A DNA stretch of 64,000 nucleotides from Clostridium ljungdahlii DSM 13528 (lineage in GTDB: Bacteria; Bacillota; Clostridia; Clostridiales; Clostridiaceae). How positions within the stretch are numbered: position 1 is the first letter of the stretch; every line of letters starts with the position of its first letter. A program made the translations under genes and the position numbers. The notes beneath the pieces were generated by a model. It was not told where the DNA came from. It was given only the letters and a program-made list of their open reading frames with translations, and searched no databases. Of the stretch, positions 19,877 through 27,976 are shown one piece after another. The stretch spans positions 2,666,001 to 2,730,000 of the forward strand of contig NC_014328.1 of NCBI RefSeq assembly GCF_000143685.1. Direction: 5' to 3'.

Positions 19877-20872
19877 TTAAAAACTTTCAATGGCCCTTTT
19901 AGCCCACTCTGAGTCTTTATACATAGCTCTTCCTACACCTATGAGATCAGCTTTTACATCTACAAGCAGTTTCTCTGCAGCCTCAGCCTTTGTAATACCT
20001 CCAGTTAATATAACAGGTATTGATACAAACTGTTTCAAACTTCCACTGAGTTCTGAAAAATATCCCTGAGAGTTATTTCCCGGTACAGTAAATCTGCAGA
20101 ACCCTCCTGAAATATCCAAAACATCCAATCCCGCTTTTTCAAATTCACAAACCGCAACTTTACTATCTTCAAGTGTAGTTCCACCTTCCATATAATCAGA
20201 AGCTCCCAATCTCATGAAAATCGGATATTCAGGTCCTACAACTTCACGTACTGCCTCTATTATTTGCAAATGAATTTTAATTCTATCTTTTACATTATCT
20301 CCACCATATTCATCAGTCCTTTTATTTGTAAGTGGAGAATAAAATTGATTCAAAAGATATCCATGAGCAGAGTGAATTTCTACTCCATCAAAACCAGCTG
20401 CCTTTACACGAATAGCAGCATCACTAAAGCTTTTAACTATATCCTGAATTTCATCATAAGTAAGTTCTCTTGGAATACCTGATTTCATAAAAGGATTTTC
20501 CACAGCTGAAGGCGCTAACAAAACACTTCCTGTAACTGCCATAGTAGTTGCGCTCCCCGCATGGTTAAGCTGCATAACTGCCTTGCAACCGTTTTTATGA
20601 ATGACACTAGCTACTTTTCTTAGGCCTTCTATTGTACTATCATTTGCCACAGAAAGCTGGTTCTTACTAGCTTTTCCCTGCTGTGCAATAAAGCTGTGTT
20701 CAACTATAATAAGTGATAAATATCCTCCTCTAGACTTTTCATCATAATGTTCTAAGATCTTACTACTTACTTTTCCATCATCTTCAGATTTCTCTGTAGC
20801 CATAGGCGGCATAATTAATCTATTTTTTAAAACTAATTTACCACTGTTTAGTGGCTCAAGTAAATGTGTCAT
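19877..20872 (-). CDS. old yellow enzyme family NADH:flavin oxidoreductase
   Basis: At 331 residues this is a single-domain FMN TIM-barrel without the C-terminal Fe-S/FAD extension of the 2,4-dienoyl-CoA reductase type. Motifs are LKNRLIMPPMAT at the N-terminus, MQLNHAGSA, GFDGVEIHSAHGYLLNQFYSP with the substrate-binding His pair, and LIGVGRAMYKD. Such enzymes reduce activated C=C bonds. ATG 20872 is preceded by GGAGGGAA. It may belong to the neighbouring organic-acid cluster through a shared upstream 13-mer, but the substrate is unknown. Confidence 0.88.
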   Translation of the reverse strand: MTHLLEPLNSGKLVLKNRLIMPPMATEKSEDDGKVSSKILEHYDEKSRGGYLSLIIVEHSFIAQQGKASKNQLSVANDSTIEGLRKVASVIHKNGCKAVMQLNHAGSATTMAVTGSVLLAPSAVENPFMKSGIPRELTYDEIQDIVKSFSDAAIRVKAAGFDGVEIHSAHGYLLNQFYSPLTNKRTDEYGGDNVKDRIKIHLQIIEAVREVVGPEYPIFMRLGASDYMEGGTTLEDSKVAVCEFEKAGLDVLDISGGFCRFTVPGNNSQGYFSELSGSLKQFVSIPVILTGGITKAEAAEKLLVDVKADLIGVGRAMYKDSEWAKRAIESF

Positions 20873-21046
20873 AATTTCCCTCCTGCATCTAAATTTAACT
20901 TAAATTTTATCATAGCAGACATTAAAAAACAAGTAGTGCTTTTTTGTGACAAATTTAGTGTTTAAATTATACATTTATAAAGGAATTTAAGAACTCATTT
21001 ATAGTTCAACTATATAAATTACAACTTTAATCTTTCAAAAAAGTTA

Positions 21047-21076
21047 TTGACAACAGGATAACCTTGGTAGTATACT
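21047..21076 (+). promoter_or_regulatory. sigma-A promoter of SAM-I riboswitch unit 1
   Basis: TTGACA (21047-21052) and TATACT (21071-21076) are separated by 18 bases, about 20 bases before the aptamer. Confidence 0.7.
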
Positions 21077-21095
21077 ACTAACTAAATTAAATAAA

Positions 21096-21217
21096 ATCTT
21101 ATCAAGAGAGGTTGAGGGACTGGCCCTATGAAACCCAACAACCAGCATTTTCATTTGTTTTCATTTGAATGTATTGGTGTTAATTCCTGCAGATTATTTC
21201 TGATAGATGAGATAATT
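21096..21217 (+). ncRNA. SAM-I (S-box) riboswitch 1
   Basis: The conserved core is present: CTTATCAAGAG, GAGGGACTGGCCCTATGAAA, CAACC, then GGTGTTAATTCCTGCAG and a closing GATGAGATAA. It is followed by a terminator and drives the permease/cyclase pair. Confidence 0.93.
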
Positions 21218-21240
21218 GATTTTTAATATCATGATATTAA

Positions 21241-21283
21241 AAGGTCATTTTTCTTATCTTATAGAAAAATGACCTTATTTTTC
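21241..21283 (+). terminator. expression-platform terminator of SAM-I riboswitch 1
   Basis: AAGGTCATTTTTC pairs with GAAAAATGACCTT, followed by ATTTTTC. SAM binding should favour this hairpin and switch the unit off. Confidence 0.85.
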
Positions 21284-21300
21284 TATAAGATAAACCATTC

Positions 21301-21314
21301 GATTTGCGCAAATC
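21301..21314. promoter_or_regulatory. perfect palindrome GATTTGCGCAAATC in the permease leader
   Basis: A 14-base perfect palindrome between the riboswitch terminator and the permease ribosome binding site. It may be an operator or a short leader hairpin. Confidence 0.35.
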
Positions 21315-21387
21315 AAATATTCTGATAAGATTTCCATTTGATTGATAAAAGTACAAATAAAACCCTATTCGCTAAGGAGTGAACAGT

Positions 21388-22788
21388 ATGAGTAAAGAAA
21401 ACTCTAAAGGCATTAATGCCCTTAAAAAAAATCAACTTAATTTTGTAGAAGTTATTGCTCTTTCAGTTGCAATAATAGCACCTACTTTTGCTATGTCAAT
21501 GAATGTAGGACTTATGGCATCAACAGTATCTTACTCTGTAAGTGCAGTATTTGTTATATCAACTATATTAATGGGCTTTGTAGCCGTATCTTTTATAAAA
21601 TTCAATGAATATTTTCCATCTGCAGGTTCGGTTTATACATTTACAGAAAAATCTTTAGGTAAAAAAGCTGCTTCAATATCAGGATGGGCTCTGCTCCTTA
21701 CCTATATAGGATTTTCTGCTGGATGTTCTTCTGCTTTTGGATCTCTTTTTTCTAGCTTTATTAAAGAATTAACTGGAGTAAGCATATCCTGGATTATATT
21801 TGCACTGATTTGTGAGGTATTTATATGGTTTGTATCCTATACCGATGTAAAATTAAGTACAAACATTATGCTTGTCATAGAAGCTGTATCAATCCTCCTC
21901 GTAATATTGCTTTCAGTGGTCATTCTTGTAAAAGTTGGTTCAACAAAAGGATTAAGTTTAGTTCCTTTTAAAGGAAATGGGAATAAATTTTCAAATTATG
22001 GTACTGGAATCGTATATGCAATACTATGCTTTGGTGGTTTTGAGGGAGCATCAAGTCTTGGTGAAGAAAGTAAAAATCCTAAAAAATCAATACCTCTTGC
22101 AATTGCAAGTACAGTTGTTGTAACCGGACTTATATTCGTATTCGTAAGTTATGCTGAGGTTATAGGATTTGGAGTATCGGCTTCAGGAATAGGGGCACTA
22201 ACCAAGTCCTCATCTACTATAGTAGATCTTTCTAAAAATTATATAGGAAGTGTATTTACTATATTAATTACACTAGCTATCAGTATTTCTGCTTTTTCAA
22301 CTGCTTTAGGATCTATGACTGCAGGTTCAAGGCTTTTATATTCAATGAGCAAAGATGGTAATGTTCCAGAAATTTTTTCTAGTGTACACCCTAAACACCA
22401 TACTCCTTATGTAGCTTTAAACATCATACTTGCAATAATAATAATTCCTGTTTTAGCACTTTTTAAACATGATGGAGTAGAAGTATTTGGATATATAGGA
22501 ACAATAGGTGCACTTGCCTTACTTGTTGCTTACTTTATAACAAGTTTGGGTTCACTTATATACTTTGGGAAGAAAAAAATATGGACATGGCAGCTTATTA
22601 TACCAGTTATAGCTCTACTCGTTTTAGCATTTACCTTTTATTCAAATATTTATCCTATACCAGCCTTTCCTAATAATATATTCCCTTATATAGTTTTGGC
22701 ATGGATAATAGTAGGTTTTAGTATTACTTCTATTTATAAAAAAAGTTCGGTTTTACCTGCAGCCTCTAAAGAGAAGGTTGCTAATTAA
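21388..22788 (+). CDS. APC-family amino acid permease under SAM-I control
   Basis: A 466-residue polytopic protein with about 12 predicted membrane segments. The first segment region is VEVIALSVAIIAPTFAMSMNVG and the family motif GGFEGASSLGEESKNPKKSIP lies in the middle. ATG 21388 is preceded by AAGGAG with an 8-base spacer; the GTG at 21379 overlaps that site. Placement behind a SAM-I riboswitch argues for transport of methionine or another sulfur compound, though the fold alone does not show this. It forms an operon with the cyclase-family gene 33 bases downstream. Confidence 0.85.
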   Translation: MSKENSKGINALKKNQLNFVEVIALSVAIIAPTFAMSMNVGLMASTVSYSVSAVFVISTILMGFVAVSFIKFNEYFPSAGSVYTFTEKSLGKKAASISGWALLLTYIGFSAGCSSAFGSLFSSFIKELTGVSISWIIFALICEVFIWFVSYTDVKLSTNIMLVIEAVSILLVILLSVVILVKVGSTKGLSLVPFKGNGNKFSNYGTGIVYAILCFGGFEGASSLGEESKNPKKSIPLAIASTVVVTGLIFVFVSYAEVIGFGVSASGIGALTKSSSTIVDLSKNYIGSVFTILITLAISISAFSTALGSMTAGSRLLYSMSKDGNVPEIFSSVHPKHHTPYVALNIILAIIIIPVLALFKHDGVEVFGYIGTIGALALLVAYFITSLGSLIYFGKKKIWTWQLIIPVIALLVLAFTFYSNIYPIPAFPNNIFPYIVLAWIIVGFSITSIYKKSSVLPAASKEKVAN

Positions 22789-22821
22789 TATATTATTTAA
22801 TTTAGAAGGAGATTATATATT

Positions 22822-23556
22822 ATGACTAATAGTTTATGGAATACTTTAAGTGATTTAAAAAAACACCAATGGGTAGATCTTACCCATGAATTTGGACCGG
22901 ACACTCCAAGATTTGCAAGCTTTAATCCTGCAAAATTTGAAACTATTTTCACTCACAAGGATGGTTTCTTTGTAAAACAATATACATTTGCAGGACAATA
23001 TGGAACTCACCTTGATCCTCCAGTGCATTTTGCAGAAGGCGGCAGATATATCGATGAATTGGAACTTCAAGAACTTGTTTTACCTCTTGTGGTTATAGAT
23101 CTTTCAGAGAAAGTAAAAGAAAATGATGACTACGTACTTACAGTAGATGACATTTTAGAATGGGAAAAGAAATATGGTAAAATACCAGAAGGTTCTTTTG
23201 TAGCATTTAGGTCTGACTGGAGTAAAAGGTGGCCGGATCAAGATAAACTTTTAAATCTTGACAAAAATGGTGACGAGCATTATCCTGGATGGTCCATTGA
23301 TGCACTCAAGTTCTTATATGAAACTCGTAAAATAGCAGCAAATGGACATGAAACCTTTGATACAGATGCACCAATAGAACAAAAAACAACTGGATTTCAG
23401 GGAGAATATTATGTATTAAAAGAAGATCATTATCAAATTGAAGTTATGACCAATTTGGACAAAGTACCTCCAACTGGAGCAATAATCTTCAGCATAGTTC
23501 CTAAGGCTCAAAAGGCACCCGGTTTCCCTGTTCGTTCATTTGCCATTCTACCTTAA
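22822..23556 (+). CDS. cyclase family protein (kynurenine formamidase-like metal hydrolase)
   Basis: The protein has 244 residues. The family metal motif is present as GQYGTHLDPPVHF; the usual first His of HxGTHxD is replaced by Gln here. A second conserved region is NGHETFDTDAP. Relatives hydrolyse N-formylkynurenine or other amides and esters. The gene follows an APC permease in a SAM-I riboswitch unit, so its substrate is likely linked to sulfur amino acids. That would be an unusual setting for this family, and the reaction is not known. GAAGGAG precedes the ATG. Confidence 0.82.
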   Translation: MTNSLWNTLSDLKKHQWVDLTHEFGPDTPRFASFNPAKFETIFTHKDGFFVKQYTFAGQYGTHLDPPVHFAEGGRYIDELELQELVLPLVVIDLSEKVKENDDYVLTVDDILEWEKKYGKIPEGSFVAFRSDWSKRWPDQDKLLNLDKNGDEHYPGWSIDALKFLYETRKIAANGHETFDTDAPIEQKTTGFQGEYYVLKEDHYQIEVMTNLDKVPPTGAIIFSIVPKAQKAPGFPVRSFAILP

Positions 23557-23600
23557 ATTAATAGTGTATTATACATCATTAACTTAATTCCCCCTAAATA

Positions 23601-23644
23601 AAAATGAGGCAAGTAAAATATATGTTTTACTTGTCTCATTTTTC
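23601..23644. terminator. bidirectional terminator
   Basis: AAAATGAGgCAAGTAAAA pairs with TTTTACTTGtCTCATTTT, with T runs on both strands. It separates the convergent cyclase and metallophosphoesterase genes. Confidence 0.85.
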
Positions 23645-23665
23645 TTATTCATAATTCATGCACCT

Positions 23666-24817
23666 CTAGTGCTTAAACTTAATTTTAATGTTTACTATTT
23701 CACCTTTTGTTCCAATTCTTATGGGAGGTCCCCAGGTTCCATAACCAGAAGTAACTATTAAATTAAAATTGTCCTTTTTAAGGTATCCATAGTCATCTTC
23801 ATAAATAAACCTTGTTATAAGATTATTAGGGAAAAATTGTCCCTTATGAGTATGTCCTGAAAGCTGTAAATCCACATTTTCCTTATGAGCCTCCTCAAGA
23901 CCCACCGGTCTATGATTTAATTCTATAATAGGTAGGGATTTGTCTGTATTTTTCAAAATTTCATTTAGCGGTTTTATCTTTTCGCCGCTATCAGCATCCT
24001 TTCTACCTACCACATAAAAACTATTGTCTATTTTAACTGCTTTATCTTGCAGTACTTTAACCTTTGCTTTATTCATATAACTAATTGTTTCAGATAAATT
24101 TTCTCCATATTCATGATTTCCTGTAATGTAATATACACCATACTTTGAGTTTATCCTTTTAAAAGCTTGTCCATAATACTTCTTTAACTTCGTAGTGGTG
24201 CTTTCATCAACCATATCTCCACAAAATAAAACTATGTCAGGTTTCAATTTATTTATGGAATTCACCATTTTATCAATACCTTTTTCCTTAATCATTATAC
24301 CCATGTGTACATCTGACACCATTACCACGTTTAGTGAATTTATTTTACCTGCACTTTTATTTATATCTATACTATAATTTGTTACGACTGGATGAAGGGC
24401 ATTCCACATGCCAAAGCAAAAAATAATTAAAACTATTATAAAAATTGAAATTCCGTCATTATATATGGCGCTTATATAATTTCTAATTCTCCCCTTAAAT
24501 CCTACTTTTTTTAAAACAAACTTTACCACATCCGTGAGTATAAACAATATAAGTAAATAATAAAAAGTGCCTAGGGATACTGCTCCTATTAGTGTTAATA
24601 AAGAAGCTAATATGTTGTTTACTGATACAACACTTTTAAATATAGAACTTATAACATAAGAAAAAGCTATAAACCAAAATGCAATCCAGTACAATCTCTT
24701 TTTTAAATTTTTATTTTTCTTTAAAAATACCCCTTTTACTTTTCTTCCAACGTAATACCATACTATTATATATAAAATCAAAATAAGTATAAGTAAAATA
24801 ATATTTTCAATTAACAT
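23666..24817 (-). CDS. membrane-anchored metallophosphoesterase (YkuE/YaeI-like)
   Basis: The protein has 383 residues. Four hydrophobic segments occupy about the first 145 residues. The calcineurin-like domain follows with VMVSDVHMG, LFCGDMVDE, TGNHEYG and LQLSGHTHKGQFFP, supplying the full set of metal ligands. Homologues act at the outer membrane face on lipid-linked phosphoesters; the substrate here is not known. Its ATG overlaps the end of the HxlR regulator gene by 7 bases, so the two are co-transcribed. Confidence 0.88.
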   Translation of the reverse strand: MLIENIILLILILILYIIVWYYVGRKVKGVFLKKNKNLKKRLYWIAFWFIAFSYVISSIFKSVVSVNNILASLLTLIGAVSLGTFYYLLILFILTDVVKFVLKKVGFKGRIRNYISAIYNDGISIFIIVLIIFCFGMWNALHPVVTNYSIDINKSAGKINSLNVVMVSDVHMGIMIKEKGIDKMVNSINKLKPDIVLFCGDMVDESTTTKLKKYYGQAFKRINSKYGVYYITGNHEYGENLSETISYMNKAKVKVLQDKAVKIDNSFYVVGRKDADSGEKIKPLNEILKNTDKSLPIIELNHRPVGLEEAHKENVDLQLSGHTHKGQFFPNNLITRFIYEDDYGYLKKDNFNLIVTSGYGTWGPPIRIGTKGEIVNIKIKFKH

Positions 24818-25149
24818 AAGTGATTACCTACACTACATTTCTTATATTCTTCTCCCCAACTCCACATGACATCTAGTATTGGCTTTAAACTGAATCCAAG
24901 GCTTGTCAGTGAATACTCAACTCTAGGTGGAACCTCGGCATATACTTTTCTATTTACAAGGCCATCCTGCTCCATCTGTCTTAAATTTTGAGTCAAAACT
25001 TTTTGCGAAATACTTCCAACCGACTTCTTTAATTCTCCAAATCTTTTGGTACCTGTAAGCAAATCTCTAATGATTAAAACTTTCCACTTATCACCTATGA
25101 GTGAGAGTGTAGTTTCAACTGGACATGCAGGCAAATCTTTTTTATCCAT
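24811..25149 (-). CDS. HxlR-type winged-helix regulator
   Basis: The protein is 112 residues from ATG 25149, which follows AAAGGAG; an upstream in-frame start at 25185 has no ribosome binding site. The HxlR signature is CPVETTLSLIGDKWKVLIIRDLL, then FGELKKSVGSISQKVLTQNLRQMEQDGLV and EYSLTSLG. The cysteine in the ACPVE motif is the position used as a redox sensor in some members. It is divergent from a flavin-type oxidase gene and probably regulates it and its own operon with the metallophosphoesterase. Confidence 0.92.
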   Translation of the reverse strand: MDKKDLPACPVETTLSLIGDKWKVLIIRDLLTGTKRFGELKKSVGSISQKVLTQNLRQMEQDGLVNRKVYAEVPPRVEYSLTSLGFSLKPILDVMWSWGEEYKKCSVGNHLC

Positions 25150-25182
25150 AAAAGTTTCTCCTTTAAAAGTGTTATAAGCACA

Positions 25183-25212
25183 CAATAGTATACTTTAGGT
25201 AACTACAGTACT
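25183..25212. promoter_or_regulatory. candidate HxlR operator in the divergent promoter
   Basis: A dyad with outer AGTA and TACT arms, AGTATACTTTAGG followed by TAACTACAGTACT, lies between the two divergent starts. HxlR-family regulators often bind such AGTA/TACT dyads. The assignment is inference. Confidence 0.35.
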
Positions 25213-25305
25213 TTTAAGTGCTTACTTTACATTTGATATTATGAATATTATTATAAATTTGTAAGTAGCAAATTGCAAGTTCAATTTTAAAGGAGGTTCA
25301 TTAAC

Positions 25306-25710
25306 ATGAACGAAGTAGTAAAATTTTTAAAAGAAAATCCAGTGCAATATTTTGCAACTGTAGGATTAGACGGTAAACCCAAAGTACGTCCTTTCCAATT
25401 TATGCTTGAGAAAGAAGGAAATCTATATTTCTGCACAAACAATAAAAAAGACGTTTTTGCCCAACTTCAAAAATGTCCCTATGTTGAAATTTCAACATCA
25501 AGTCCAAAATTTGCATGGATAAGATTAAATGGTAAAGTTGTGTTTTCAAATGATATGGAAACTAAAAAAGCTATTATAGAGAACAGTAGTCTAGTAAAAT
25601 CACTTTACAAATCAGCAGAAAACCCTATTTTTGAAATTTTTTATCTTAAAGACGCAAAAGCTGCAATAGCCGATTTTTCAGGTAATCCACCTAAAGAATA
25701 TGCTCTTTAA
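25306..25710 (+). CDS. pyridoxamine 5'-phosphate oxidase family flavin protein
   Basis: A 134-residue split-barrel flavoprotein. It starts MNEVVKFLKENPVQYFATVGLDGKPKVRPFQF and has LYFCTNNKKDVFAQL, the usual FMN-binding layout of small PNPOx-like proteins found in anaerobes. It probably reduces flavin or a small electrophile; the true substrate is unknown. AAAGGAGG lies correctly before the ATG. It is divergent from the HxlR gene, a common arrangement for redox-responsive pairs. Confidence 0.85.
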   Translation: MNEVVKFLKENPVQYFATVGLDGKPKVRPFQFMLEKEGNLYFCTNNKKDVFAQLQKCPYVEISTSSPKFAWIRLNGKVVFSNDMETKKAIIENSSLVKSLYKSAENPIFEIFYLKDAKAAIADFSGNPPKEYAL

Positions 25711-25777
25711 TTTTAAAGACTAAATTAAACTTCCGGAAGTTACTAAATCATTTTTTTCTACTTAGAGTTTCATAAAA

Positions 25778-26716
25778 TCATATAACTAGATGGCCCTTTT
25801 TTTCAGCAAGTGTGATTGTGGCTTCTATACCAGAGTTAAATTTGAGGTAGTCACTTTCAATGCCATCACTGAATATGACTCCATTTTCAGGCATTTGAGA
25901 TGATATCTTTAGTTGAGATCCTTTTTTAATTCTCCCAAAAACTATATCTGCTTTTGTAGTTCTACTTGGGAAAGGCTCTCGTACAGAAAAGTACAAATAA
26001 TCAATATCCCAAGCTGGATTATTTTTTTGTTTGATTTTAAGATCTGAATTTGATGTGCTATTTATAATATTTGCAGCACCTGTAAGTATACTTTTGAGCC
26101 ACCCTGTTGAACCAAGACCTGTAGATACAATAACTCCACTTGAAGATTGATGTTCTTCATCGTTTCCTAACTTTATACTGTACCTAGCAGATACATGACT
26201 TTTTTGTCCTATGAACAAGTCATTTACAGCATAAATACTCTGTCCATCATTTAAAGCTGCTTTCGCCATGGAAACTTCTTTAACTTGTCTTTTTACATTA
26301 AAAACATCTTTAACAACCAATTTAAGATCATCAACTTTAAATGGAAGAAGCACTCCATCCCATCTTGAAGGATCAGGATTTACACCAATTAAAAGCTGAT
26401 TTGAAAGATACTTTAAAGTATTTGCCACAAGACCATCCTGTCCTATAACTACCACTAAATCATTACCCCCAAATATAAAATTAGGTACAAAATCCCTATC
26501 GACAATTTGAGTTCTGCCTAATTCTTCAAGTTGACTTTGAGCTTTAGATACAGCTTGTTTATAAATTTTATCTTCAGTGACATAATCTGAAAAGTCACTT
26601 CCAAGATGTTCGATATAAAACTTTGCTTGTTCAATTGTATTATATCTTGCAATTAATTCTTCAAGTCCTGTCTTCCTCTTTATTATAACTATCTTATTTT
26701 CAGTTAATCTTATCAT
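25778..26716 (-). CDS. NAD kinase-like protein
   Basis: The protein has 312 residues. It resembles the NAD-kinase/diacylglycerol-kinase fold: FGGNDLVVVIGQDGLVANTL corresponds to the GGDGT nucleotide loop, with GGND/GQDG in its place, followed by IGVNPDPSRWDGVLLPF and VIVSTGLGSTGW. The altered loop means activity on NAD is uncertain. It is 2 bases downstream of an SPFH gene, so the two form a unit. A role at the membrane with the SPFH protein is inference. Confidence 0.7.
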   Translation of the reverse strand: MIRLTENKIVIIKRKTGLEELIARYNTIEQAKFYIEHLGSDFSDYVTEDKIYKQAVSKAQSQLEELGRTQIVDRDFVPNFIFGGNDLVVVIGQDGLVANTLKYLSNQLLIGVNPDPSRWDGVLLPFKVDDLKLVVKDVFNVKRQVKEVSMAKAALNDGQSIYAVNDLFIGQKSHVSARYSIKLGNDEEHQSSSGVIVSTGLGSTGWLKSILTGAANIINSTSNSDLKIKQKNNPAWDIDYLYFSVREPFPSRTTKADIVFGRIKKGSQLKISSQMPENGVIFSDGIESDYLKFNSGIEATITLAEKKGHLVI

Positions 26717-26718
26717 AA

Positions 26719-27738
26719 CTAATTTCTCCCTTTAAGTATTTCCTGAAAAAGATCAGGTGATATATTGAGCTGTCCAATTTTTCCTGCATTCTCTGCTAGT
26801 TCTTGAAGTGCAAGTGCTGCTAATTTATTTGGCTGCATTCCAATACTTGCAAGAGATTGTATTACATTAGAATCTATTCCTTCTAGTGACTTCATAACAG
26901 CTGACAATTCATAAGCTTTTGCATCAGCTCTAACTTTTGAATTTTTTACAGAAATGTCGACAAGTGATCTCTTTTTTTCTTCAAGTGCAGTTTCAAAATT
27001 CATCTTTTCTTGTTTGAGTTCATTTTGCTTTTGCTGGAAAGTTCTCTCTGCTTCAAGTTGAGTTTCTCTAACTTGTTTTTTCTTGTTTTCAACTGCTATC
27101 TCCGTATTGTATTCATTTTCCTTTACACGTCTTTCCTGTTCAATTGAAGCATTTCTTCTCTCATAAATAGCTTCATCTGCTTTTTTCAAGATTTGTTCTC
27201 TTGTCTGAGCTTCTAATGCCCTTGCGGTTTCTTTATTTGGAACGATATTTAATATTGAAAGTCCAAGTATCTCAATTCCAAGAAGTTCTATCTCCTCACT
27301 TTTTTTAATATTACTCAATATCTCACTTGCAAGTACTTCACTTGATTTAATAGCCTCTTTGAGTTCTAAATTTTCGATTGTCTTTTTAGTTAGCACCCTT
27401 ACAATATTTATTACTCTCTGCGGAAGTTTTTGAGGATCATCTGAAACATATCCCTTTCCTTTCTTCATATCAAATGTATAATTTAAAACTCCTGCAATTT
27501 TCTTTTGATCGACAATTCTGAAAGTAACCTGTCCTTGAACTGTAACCGTCTGAAAATCTGAAGTAACTTCTTCAAAAATAAAAGGTGAATCCACACTTCC
27601 AATAGGGACAAGAACAATTGAAGTGGTTGGAACATAGTAATAAAATGATATTCCAGCACCTTCCCTTACAATTTTACCATTCCTATACTTTAACACATAC
27701 TCACTTGGTTGAAATTTTATAAATTTAAATCCAAACAT
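26719..27738 (-). CDS. SPFH/band 7 domain protein (stomatin/flotillin-like)
   Basis: The protein has 339 residues. The SPFH domain covers about 20-190 (YVPTTSIVLVPIGSVDSPFIFEEVTS, VTVQGQVTFRI). A charged, Gln/Glu/Lys-rich coiled coil covers about 185-265. The C-terminus is IGMQPNKLAALALQELAENAGKIGQLNISPDLF. No long N-terminal membrane helix is obvious. Such proteins form membrane-associated ring or cage assemblies. It is co-transcribed with the NAD-kinase-like gene. Confidence 0.85.
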   Translation of the reverse strand: MFGFKFIKFQPSEYVLKYRNGKIVREGAGISFYYYVPTTSIVLVPIGSVDSPFIFEEVTSDFQTVTVQGQVTFRIVDQKKIAGVLNYTFDMKKGKGYVSDDPQKLPQRVINIVRVLTKKTIENLELKEAIKSSEVLASEILSNIKKSEEIELLGIEILGLSILNIVPNKETARALEAQTREQILKKADEAIYERRNASIEQERRVKENEYNTEIAVENKKKQVRETQLEAERTFQQKQNELKQEKMNFETALEEKKRSLVDISVKNSKVRADAKAYELSAVMKSLEGIDSNVIQSLASIGMQPNKLAALALQELAENAGKIGQLNISPDLFQEILKGRN

Positions 27739-27917
27739 AATTTATTCCTCCTAAAAATATTATTAAATTTATAGAACTTAGATTTTGAAATTGCTTTTTA
27801 TCCATATTATCGCCTACATATTTAAAACTTGTTATTAACTATTTGTTATTAACATAATAATACTAACATATGCTTATGTCAATACCTTTTTTAATATAGA
27901 TATCAAAAAAATATAAA

Positions 27918-27950
27918 AACAAAGGGCTAAACACTTTAACCCTTTGCTTT
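27918..27950 (-). terminator. intrinsic terminator after the APC permease
   Basis: On the minus strand CAAAGGGTTAA pairs with TTAGCCCTTTG around a short loop, followed by TTTTTATATT. It lies about 25 bases after the permease stop codon. Confidence 0.8.
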
Positions 27951-27976
27951 TTATGCATTCAATTCTATTGTTATTC

